Source: Cristatella mucedo
Taxonomy: Eukaryota; Bryozoa; Phylactolaemata; Cristatellidae
Direction: 5' to 3'
Length of the DNA: 64,000 bases
NCBI GenBank assembly: GCA_009760855.2
Contig: WPIO01000064.1
Coordinates: 600,001-664,000 of the forward strand
The stretch's first letter is position 1, and each line of letters starts with the position of its first letter. Under the pieces are notes generated by a model. It did no database searches, was not told where the DNA came from, and was given only the letters and a program-made list of their open reading frames with translations. Of the stretch, positions 23,439-64,000 are shown piece by piece. Made by a program: the position numbers and the translations under genes.

Positions 23439-26400
23439 CTTGTAAAAGTAAAAATGCATACGTTACAAGAATGGAGACAAACGATGAAAAGGCAAAAGCA
23501 GTACTCAGCATGCTGCCACGGGTAATTCAAACAGGACGTTGGCAACCAAATGATGCTTACCTGCTCGACGTTGTGCTGCAGTGCAGGCAATACATCTTTC
23601 ACAGTCCGCTCGACGAGCACACCACCAACCATCCTATAGCATTTCCTGTCGCCATCCACATCTTTCAGCGTATCTGCTACCAACCTAGGGAACGATTAGC
23701 TTAATTAACAATTAAGAATCAACAATTAGGATAATAGAACAGCTCCCCTAACAAGTTCTTTTTGGTCGAAGCAGTAGCCAATTAGCAAGCTGCTTTGGTG
23801 CCTAGTGCTTGAGTGCTTAGACCATGTTATCTTTTAACACCATCACCAAGCCTACGTAAATAGAGAATGCAAAACCAACCCATCCATACCACAAGGTGAT
23901 TGAACCAACATCCTTGCTGAAAGCAGCCAGGCAGGAATGAATGCACGATACAATTGCAAGAGTTTTTCTAACAGTCACATTCTAATGAACTTGTTCGATA
24001 TAATAGGCCAAGGAAATAGATGTGCACACTGCCACTTTTCACGTCATGGTGGGACCCCTAATGCCCGTATTAGGGCCCCAGAGGACATTACTATTAGAAA
24101 GTGACACACGTTGGGTGCCACACGTAAGAAAAAGTCTGCAGTCCGTAGTTGGAATGGGAGGCCGGTTGGATACTTGCCTTGGCAGAAGCAAAGTTTTTAA
24201 CTTCAAAAATTAACGAAGACACTCTGCTCATTTGCTGAAGTACATATGGATAAAGCCTCTAGACCTTGGCTCGAGCAGCCGCAAGAACGACAGTCGGCTC
24301 ACCCACATTTATATTAATAGTTACGTCATAACCAGAGCCTTGGAACACCAGTTGTGACACTAGTCATTACTGGGGGGGGGGGGATCGTGTACTAGGGTAG
24401 TTCCACCATCCAAAGAGATTTAAACAGCAGGTCTTTACTTCAGCTTAAAATCGAATTACCATCAGTAGATGATTTAAAATTTCATGTAATCAATGATTTA
24501 AGCTAAACGTTGGTAGTTTTCCTAGTCACCAGACGCAAGATCAAATTTGACGGTCTAAGTTGATAATAAAAAACAAGTTGTACATAATAAAGTGCCAACA
24601 GAGAAGCAGATTCCAGGATATCTTCCAGGAGAACGTGTTTCCAGCCGGCATAAGTAGGTCCTTATTACAACTTACCTGCGCTCTCAAAATTCTTACCGAG
24701 TGAGAAATAATGGCTTACTCAAGCTAGTATCTGGTAGTCTATCACACTGGTAGTAATTCTATGTGAAATCAGCCCACAGCAAAGCATCTCATTTGATAAA
24801 CACATCGATGTATCTCCATCTGTAACTCCACAAAGTCATAAAGACTATGTGGGTGTTTTCTATAACCCACTCACAGCCTAAGTGGCTTTCGGTAGGAGTT
24901 CAGTAGCCAACAGACTTCATCTCACGCAACAAAGAGAAAGTGGGAAGCATAGCAGAGTCAGGAGAGCAGTTGAGGTCGTGAGTAGCGTGGAAGTGGTAGC
25001 TCAGGACTGCTGGAAAGGATGAGCCATAGTCGGCAGTTGGAGAGTGGTTATCTTTGTGTAAGAATTGTGGAAGCAAGTTCCTCAGTCTAGGACCTGCAGA
25101 GCTAAAGCTTCTGTCGCCAACGGCCTTTATGCGGAGGAATGGAACAGCTAATTTATTGTCCACACAGGACCTGAGGGCTCGAACAGGCTGAAACTAATGC
25201 AGCAGTTCAGCTAGGTACGAAGGAGCCAAGTCGTGGTGGGCCTTGTGGGTTAGCGTAAGAACCGTGGCGGGCCTTGTGGGTCAGCGTAAGAACTTTGCTC
25301 TCTATCCGTCGATCAACCGGCATCCAGCTTGGCTCTTTTAGCAAAGGAGACACGTGCTCAGACTGCTGGGACTTGAAGACTAGCCTTGAAGCCATATTCA
25401 TAGTCAGCTGCAGTGGCCTACTTGCTTTCTTTGGTAACCCAGCCAAAAGGAAATTACAATAATCCGAGACAGAACTAAGGAGCTAGTTAAATTTTTTCAA
25501 GCAACTGTGGGAGACAGCTCCTAATCTTAGATAGGGATCGGATGAGATGGCTAGCTGTAGAAGCAGTCTTCTGAATGCTTTTAAAATTTAGGCAGCTGTC
25601 GTAAACGACACCTAAATTTCGAGCACGTGGTGATGGGCGCACAACAGCATCACCTATTAGAAGAGCAAAGCCTTTTAATCCAGCCACACACTTAGGGTGT
25701 CCTATGAGCAGCAGTTCGGTTTCATCACCATTTAGTTTCAAGAAGTTTTCCGACATCCAGGATCGAATGATGGCAAGGCAAGCATTCCGTTTCTCAGTTG
25801 CTGCAGCAGATTCCGACGATTTGAATGACAAATACAGCTGCGTATCGTCAGCATAAAAGTGATATCCTTTTCTAAGGGCCGTAATCACTTTTCCCAGAGG
25901 TTGAGTATAAATGGAGAACAGCATGTAGAGCTGAGTACTCCTGGCTGGCAAGCAGTAGGGCCCCTAGCTAAAATTCCGGACTTACAAGCAGAATTATTCA
26001 GCTTGATGAGGTTGGAGCTGGCTGAATGGCACATTAGCAGGCGACTAAACATAATGTTCACGTCTTAACAATTAATAACGTGCTGTGCCCCAGCCGAGCC
26101 AGGATGCCTGGTTCCTTGATCAACAAAGCACATGCAGCTACTCATCAAATGCTGTGAACTAGGATCTAGATATTTAGAACCGGGAGCAGGAAAGCACAAG
26201 GGTACATTCTTTCGGTTTTCTCCAAGCGATGCAGCAGCCATCTGCTTCTAGGTCTGTATCTATCGATTACATACAGCAAAGGGCTTTGCTCTTCCGAAAG
26301 CAGATCACAGGAGCTGCTCCGGTTCAGCAGCTGCTCCGGTTCAGCAGCAAGCATCCACAGCATAAGCATAGTAGGAGCCTTTGTATATTAACTCTTGAAT

Positions 26401-29400
26401 GTGGACTGCAAAGCTACAAGTCTCCATAATTTTGTGTACATTCATGTGAGCCAGACCATCTTTTCGTCTTGCTGCCATTGGTTTCCAAGCTCTTTATGCC
26501 GTTGTTAACAGTTGGTGACAGGCAAGTCAACTCTCTTTGCAAAGATAACTGCACGTGCAGGAGGGGGCTAGCCTGGCATATGCTCGTAAGCTATTAGGGG
26601 CTGTTTGACAGCTAGTATATTTACACCCTTCATTGCTAAGAACAAATGTCCAACAGAGCTGGAGACCCACAGGATTCAGCACCTCTGATGTCAGTCAGGT
26701 ATTAGTTTGTGTGCAGCATGTTTTACCACAAAAAAAAGCCGAATGGTTGCTTTGGAACATTGATGCTTAAGCTGGCTATTCTACGGACCAGCAGGTTCCT
26801 AATGTTCTATGTTATAACTACTTGCTCTACACGAGCTCTCTTATGTTTACCCACTCACTGTTGGTTCGAGGGAGAGGGTTTCCATAACTACACCCAACCC
26901 GTTGCTTCGTCCGGCTTGAGCTGGCTGGTAGTCCAACATGCCTTAATCCAGGTTCGACGTTACCCATACGGTGGGACGGTCCACACTTAGGGAAGACTTG
27001 GCATTTCAGCCAAGACTTAGCAAGTGACCAAGCGTAGATGCTGTTCAGGCCATGCCCACTACTGCATTGCTTTGAAAGGAATAGAAGGGAGGGGGGCCCG
27101 ACTTGACTGCTGAACTCATCGACGCCTTCCACGCGAGTCCCTGTTGATGGGACACACTGAGCTCGGCATTCAAAAATCAGATTTTGAGGAGCCAAGCGGT
27201 AAAGGCTACAGCATAATTTCGCTAGCGAAGCATGGCTGCAGAGAAATGCTGCAGCTATCCCATTAACACTAAGTTGGAGAAGCGAGCGGCAAGCAAGACT
27301 TGGAGCAAGACTGTCAGTCTAACTCTCCTACAAACCGGAGGATCCAAGTAGGTAAGAAGCAAGACTCGCTATCCAAACAAGGCTTTAGAAGACTCAGATT
27401 GGCAATATAGCAAACACGTGACTGCAGACCTTGTCTGAAATAGATCTAGGCGATTAAGTGACAAGGATCAATACACAATCACAAGCACATGGTTTAGCTA
27501 CAGCTTAAAGTAGCTGCAAACATGCCCACACAGAAGCACGACTAATAGACAGCACTCGGGCTGCCCTAAGAAGATGACCGATCGCAATGGAATTTGACTG
27601 AAAGCTGTCTCTTCCTGCCTCAATCACAGGTTGTCGCTGTGGTCGCGGTCGTAAGCAATAAGCAGTAGGGGGGCTAGCCTGACAATGATTATTCGAGAGG
27701 ATGCTGCTTAGTGCACGCCTTGGCCAAAGGAGAAGCAAAAAGAGAACAGTATCAGATTCGCAAGGCACCGTGACAATTATATACTTATCAGTGTCTAGTT
27801 TTGCAAACCGACAGGTCTAAACTCAGGCTTTTGCCAACAATGACGGAAGAAAATTTAAAAGTCTGCACAAACCACCAGAGCCGTAGTACCCTGACGTTTG
27901 CAGCCATTTAATGTAACAGTTCAATCCAATGGCCGTGGTGTCACGGCTTGGGATAGTAACTGATCATCCAGTGTCGGGGTTCAGCACCGAGTTAACGTTT
28001 CTATAAGCCGACATGTGCATATCGATATAATATGAAATATGCCTCTAAAGGCCACACATTTATATTTAGCCCTTCACGGGTTGACAAGGACGCAATGGCA
28101 GGCCACGCTTGGGGGTTTCACTACTTGGTGAGCTGCGATGGGGCACTAGGTAAGGCGGGTGCTTTTCACAACCTCGGTCTCGTGGGCTCGAATCCTGCGG
28201 TTGGTGATTCTTTATCGCTGCTGCAAGCCGTGGTGACAGCCGTAAAGGCTCTTCTGTCGCTACACAAAAGAGGCTGCTAAATCAGCAGGTATTTTTATTT
28301 GTTTATTTATTTGCCTAGAGCCTAAAAAGTCCTGAAGCAGCTCCAGTCTCTTGCAGCCTAGCAATCTAATGGGTGCCTCTTGGCACCAAATTTGCAATTA
28401 TAAACATACACATTAAGTTGCATTAACAATAATAATGCATTAACAACGGGATTAGACTCAAGCATGAATGTGGAAATTTAAAGCCGATGTTTTAAAGTCC
28501 AGTGTTAAATATCAAATGAAAACAAATCTTGCAAAGCAGTTCTGGGACAGGTCTAAGAGAGCTTGGTTTAGGTCTGACCCGATTCGGCCAGGTGGCCCCT
28601 ATGCGAAGTAATTAAAAACCGTAAAGGGCCAATCGGCAGCAAAATATCATGTCATGCTACCAAATTCAAGACATTACATACATATGTACTGTACGAAAGT
28701 CGTCTGTATGCTTAATTGCCGACAGAAACTGGTCGGTGAAACCGAACATGCCGGAACAAGACTTTTGTGAAGGTAAGCATAGTTCAAAACGGATGCCCAA
28801 TGACATCTGAAGTTCTTCAGCGATTTAATCTCACTCTAATATAGGTCATACAATGTATCCACTTCCGCCACCCCCTCGGGCGGAATATGGACGATTGGCG
28901 AAGTTAAATTTGCTTAATGTCATACTTAGACTGTGGAAATCACTTCCTTGCGTCAAGCCTTGCACAACGACATATTCTCTCTAGGGACCATTCACTTCAT
29001 CGCGGCAGCCACGGGCTTTAATACCATTCACTTCATCGACTGCCCTCCTCACGACTCAGCCGTGCTTCTCACTGTCCCTGTTGCATGAAATAGAATCTCA
29101 AGGCTAATGTATACGTACCAAAAGCCACTTAAACTGTAGGTGCACTATAGACTGACTTTCTGTCTCCGTGGAGTTGAATGTCGGATACGTGCATACCCAC
29201 ATACAGACATGAATGGGGAGGGAGAATTAGCAACTGGGCAACCTTGAACCACGAAATCTGGTTATGGTTCAGGGTTAGACACAGACAGATCGACAGACAG
29301 ACAGACAGGAAGAGAGTGACAGGGAGAGAGGGAGAGAAAAAAGAGCAGTCAAATCAGTGCACGCCCTATTATCGTAATGAAAAGCACACCATCGCAACAG

Positions 29401-29717
29401 TAATGCAGGTTGATCCGTTGAATTCAAGCAAAATAGGGTCGGCAGCAAGAAAGAAACAGAGACTCGTTAAAGAAAATGACAGTGCATTAAGTACAAGAGA
29501 CATTGTTTGACGACGCCGGCTGCTAGACCATGCGGGAAGCGCGAAAAGCGCAGATACAGAACACTTACTCGTGCTCTTTCTTTTCCATTTCCAGCTCAGA
29601 TACTTTCGACACAACCCCTCTTTGCTGCTGTCTCAGTTCGTTGAACCCTTGCACGATCTGCTCATTTGTTAGAGATTTCCCCTTTGAGCCCTTGGATTTC
29701 GCATCGGAAGACGCCAT
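23223..29717 (-). CDS. PFDN2: Prefoldin subunit 2, three coding exons
   Basis: Beta-type subunit of the cytosolic hexameric prefoldin, which hands unfolded actin and tubulin to the CCT chaperonin. Exons join as 29717-29569, 23684-23561 and 23438-23223, with GT-AG borders and matching phases (2, then 0), giving 162 residues against about 154 in human. The N-terminal helix contains QIVQGFNELRQQQRG and VSKVSELEME. The central beta-hairpin has KCYRMVGGVLVERTVKDVLP. The C-terminal helix has LEVKGKELQEYKEKYNIR. A Ser/Ala-rich tail ends PGVLVARGS, like the vertebrate tail. I chose the ATG at 29717 because it starts the usual MA-S-rich leader; an in-frame ATG at 29792 would add 25 residues unlike the family. 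It is head to head with the PROSER3-like gene. Confidence 0.95.
23561..23684 (-). CDS. PFDN2: PFDN2 coding exon 2
   Basis: 124 nt. The acceptor (CCCTAG on the minus strand) completes the split Glu codon; the donor is GTAAGCAT. Encodes LVADTLKDVDGDRKCYRMVG and the rest of the beta-hairpin through LPALQHNVEQ. Confidence 0.95.
24805..25955 (-). mobile_element. LINE-A copy, 5'-truncated RT and 3' end
   Basis: Minus strand. The RT palm with YHFYADDTQLYLSF and the following LLLIGHPKCVAGLKGFALLI lie in 25487-25951. The C-terminal region runs to 24900 (SSAGPRLRNLLPQFL), then the 3' UTR with the ACTCCACAAAGTCATAAAGA box (plus) near the end. It is the same family as 37546-40067 and shows a Lys codon where that copy has its stop. 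A 31-bp segment is tandemly duplicated at about 25228-25290. Confidence 0.85.
28127..28290 (+). mobile_element. SINE family 1 copy
   Basis: Head GGTGAGCTGCGATGGGGCAC, B-box region TGGGCTCGAATCCTGCGG, body TAAAGGCTCTTCTGTCGCTA, end CTGCTAAATCAGCAGG. Inside PFDN2 intron 1, antisense to the gene. Confidence 0.88.
28860..29185 (+). mobile_element. LINE-A 3' end, diverged
   Basis: The plus strand retains TGCATGAAATAGAATCTCAA, GTACCAAAAGCCACTTAAAC and TGCACTATAGACTG blocks, parallel to the family-A end at 56816-56966. It contains a short duplication of CCATTCACTTCATCG (28989 and 29025). Confidence 0.6.
29281..29347. repeat. (CAGA)n / (GA)n microsatellite
   Basis: ACAGACAGACAGACAG followed by GAGAGAGGGAGAG-type purine repeats. 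Confidence 0.85.
29569..29717 (-). CDS. PFDN2: PFDN2 coding exon 1
   Basis: 149 nt, 49 codons plus two bases. Donor GTAAGTGT on the minus strand. Encodes the Lys/Ser leader and the first coiled-coil helix up to EMEKKEH. Confidence 0.93.
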
Positions 29718-29967
29718 ATTTTTCTTGCGGCGTGTGGCAACGCAGGAGACAGCTTGTCGACTATTTATTGACATACTTACAGCGTCATCCATTGTATAAA
29801 AAACTCCATTGAAATGCTAATTAATAGTAATAATTTTGTTTTAAAAATTTAAATGCAGCATATAACATAACATAATATTAAATATTTACTTTTCCGACTG
29901 TAGCCTCGGCTTGAAAGTGGGCTCGCGTTTCGAATGACGCGGGCCTCGCCTTCGCACGCATGCTGAT
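29718..29967. promoter_or_regulatory. Putative bidirectional promoter, PFDN2 / PROSER3-like
   Basis: About 250 bp separate the minus-strand PFDN2 ATG (29717) and the plus-strand PROSER3-like ATG (29968). The PROSER3-side half is GC-rich with several CpGs (TCGCGTTTCGAATGACGCG around 29923-29941) and the PFDN2 side is AT-rich. No TATA box is convincing. The promoter role is inferred from gene arrangement only. Confidence 0.6.
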
Positions 29968-62024
<32,057 letters not shown>

Positions 62025-63210
62025 GTGACTGGTTTAAGTACAGATCTCTTTGAAAGTGAATAAGCATTTCGTTCCTTGGTTGGTTTTGCCAAAGAAATCA
62101 TTGACCTCAATGAGAACCCTTTTTATTTAAAGCCACTGTCTGCAATGCAGCAAGTTCGAATCGGTCGCCTCCTTACAGTGGTGGAGCCATGATTGTCATC
62201 TAGAGGGGGAAACCAGCAACTTTTTTTATGTAGAGAGAAAGAAAAGATTTTCAAGTGGGAGGCACATGCGCAATTAAAGAAAAATTATTGTTTACAATCA
62301 TATTGTTTATTCGACACGGACTCAGTGTTTGCTCATTTATTGGAATTAGTTATTCATTGGAAGTATTATTCTTTTGTCGGTGACGGTCGCGGGACGTAGG
62401 AATAGGCCCAGCTTACTACCCCACTGTAGGGAGTGGCAAATGCCCTCATGGCCCCCTAGCTTAGCCACTGCCTTCTTATTGCTAAAGGATCTTCCTAGTC
62501 CTGCAGTTAATAAAATCCACGAGTGCTTTCTCTTACCCAGCTAGGCTCCTCCAGGGGTATAAGTCTGCTCAGCATCTTCGGTCTTTGGAAAACTAATTGC
62601 TCTTTCCCAGCAAATGTCTCAAGGCAATGGAGAAAAAGTCTTCACCTATTAAAGTTGCTGTGCTCTAGGACTCTGTGCACGTGCAGCAGACAAGCCCTAT
62701 GCCTGGCCCGTTGGCCTGGATACTTGCTGCTGAATGGCTGGATACTTAGTGCTGAAAGATTGTCCGTGGGTAGTAGGGGGTTAAGTTTAGAAATTTAGCC
62801 TTTAACAACGGCAGCATCAAAAAGAGCTCAAGCTCATTCGCAGAGCGAAGCAAAACGTATATAACCAAAACCAAATGAAAACTATCGAAACCACAGTGCA
62901 ACCTTATAAGCACACTAAAAAAATAGCAAGTTCCTGATTAATATTATGGTATCATAATCCTTTTAAGTTAATCTTAGTATCTTGGTGGCCTTTCGGCATC
63001 TCGGGTACTTGACAAATTTGTTGCTGCAAGTGGAGAAGACATTTACGAGTAGCTTGTGTATACTTATACTTACGATTGTATATTTTGTTCGGTTTTGATG
63101 GTATACTCAATGTTTTTCCACTTTAGTGATCGTGATCTCGGGGTTGCTCATCAGCCGTTAATGAAATTTATATTCAAGTTTGTAAACCTTTACCAGACCC
63201 TGAAATGGAG
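62025..63210. other. 3' flank of PROSER3-like gene
   Basis: Probable 3' UTR and downstream DNA; AATAAA at 62509-62514 is a possible polyadenylation signal. Short open frames only. Confidence 0.45.

Positions 63211-63275
<65 letters not shown>
63211..63275. repeat. (AT)n microsatellite, about 65 bp
   Basis: Perfect TA repeat. Tyr-Ile frame is an artefact. Confidence 0.95.
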
Positions 63276-63277
<2 letters not shown>

Positions 63278-63884
63278 CAATCAGGGCTTTGGGAAGCTTT
63301 GGGCAGGAAGCACACGAAGCCTTCTGTGATGACGATTTTGGCACGATAGCAAAATACTTACAAACTATTTACTCCCACCGTCTTGAAGCAGCTAACCTAA
63401 ACAGTGAGTTTGCTGTAACTGCAACTATAATTTTAGATGCACATTATGCAGCATTGCCCAAAGTCGTTAATCATGTTAGCTACACGGTAGGTAGGACAGA
63501 GCCTGATATATATATAAATAGCAAGGAGTCTTGAATTGGGTACGCTGGTCGGCTGGAGACCAAAACCAAGCATTCATCAATCTGGTGCCTGGTGCAAAAT
63601 ATTTGCTTTTGTTGACCAGTCGTGCCATTCTGCTCCAAAGTGACTGAAGGCCGTCTTGGGCTAGCCATCAAGAAGCAAGTCACGCTCGGTCAGCATTGGG
63701 CTAGTTGGTTCATGAGCTAGCTGTTCGAACGTGAAGCAACCTGAGGCAGTTTCCAATAGCAGCCATGCCATTAAGCTGGAGGGCTATTGACCGAGCTCTG
63801 TTCCTACTACTGTTCTGACCGAGCTATGTTCGAGATAGTGTGAGTACCATATGTGTCTATGTATAAAAGCATGTGTCTTTCATT
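63276..63884. other. No gene recognised
   Basis: Open frame 63289-63534 of 81 codons has no domain I recognise. GAGCTAGCTGTTCGAACG near 63713 resembles a B box but lacks a supporting head. Confidence 0.35.
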
Positions 63885-63970
63885 TCCCTTTGCAGCAAAT
63901 GTAAAGCGCCTAGAGAGAGATTGAGTTCTCTGAGGGCGCTTAATCAAGTGCATTATTATTATTATTATTC
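63885..63970 (+). mobile_element. LINE-B 3' tail, near-consensus
   Basis: TTTGCAGCAAATGTAAAGCG CCTAGAGAGAGATTGAG with GGGCGCTTAATCAAGTGC and (ATT)6. Almost identical to 48856-48952, another minimal copy. Confidence 0.8.
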
Positions 63971-64000
63971 AGAGGAAACCGTTGTAATCAAGAAAAAAAG

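Larger units (their letters stand above)
23685..29568 (-). other. PFDN2 intron 1 (5.9 kb)
   Basis: Large intron holding a LINE-A copy (24805-25955) in gene-sense orientation, a SINE-1 copy and a LINE-A end in antisense (28127-28290, 28860-29185), a G12-type run at about 24373 and a 17-bp tandem duplication near 26312-26347. The rest (23685-24800, 25960-28126, 28291-28860) shows no recognisable gene. Confidence 0.7.

Noticed and set aside
29718-29792. Upstream ATG of PFDN2 at 29792
   Set aside because: Would add a 25-residue N-terminus unlike known prefoldin 2; the internal ATG matches the usual leader. Not strictly excluded.
63289-63534. 81-codon plus frame after the PROSER3-like gene
   Set aside because: No recognisable motif; it begins beside an (AT)n tract.

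Overview
The window is animal nuclear DNA, most likely from an invertebrate. It holds two spliced protein-coding genes with GT-AG introns, no operon structure, and a dense load of truncated retrotransposons, tRNA-derived SINEs, Tc1-type DNA transposon remnants and long microsatellites. I cannot name the species from the sequence. The mix of CR1/L2-like LINEs ending in (ATT)n, an R2-group LINE and tRNA SINEs fits many marine invertebrates.

Two genes stand head to head around position 29,840. On the minus strand, PFDN2 (prefoldin subunit 2) reads from 29717 to 23223 in three coding exons (162 residues) split by a 5.9-kb intron and a 122-bp intron. On the plus strand, a PROSER3-like gene reads from 29968 to 62024 in nine coding exons (about 710 residues), with introns up to 11 kb. 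All its splice phases agree. About 250 bp separate the two ATGs, which suggests a shared bidirectional promoter.

Layout. 1-23,000 is intergenic. It contains LINE fragments on both strands, a CAG-type repeat (3087-3331), a 2.5-kb minus-strand LINE (8645-11145), an inverted pair of LINE ends (13506-14142), a broken R2-group LINE with restriction-like endonuclease (17335-19975) carrying a SINE inside it, and several SINEs. 23,223-29,717 is PFDN2, with a LINE copy in its large intron. 29,968-62,024 is the PROSER3-like gene. Its introns hold a nearly intact LINE open reading frame (37546-40067, one stop and one frameshift), a fold-back Tc1 derivative (35973-36706), a Tc1 transposase pseudogene (45437-46200), a pseudogene of an unnamed repeat-associated protein family (58373-59220), nested LINE insertions and large (TA)n, (GA)n and (GATA)n tracts. 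62,025-64,000 is 3' flank with another (AT)n tract and a LINE tail.

Three mobile relationships stand out. LINE family A ends in a (TACAT)n-type tail. LINE family B ends in a conserved stretch of about 70 bp followed by (ATT)n. SINE family 2 joins a tRNA-like head to a LINE-B-like 3' end, so it is probably mobilised by that LINE. SINE family 1 has a very good tRNA B box and at least nine copies, and no LINE tail that I can recognise. I found no CRISPR array, prokaryotic operon, intact virus or undoubted functional tRNA gene.
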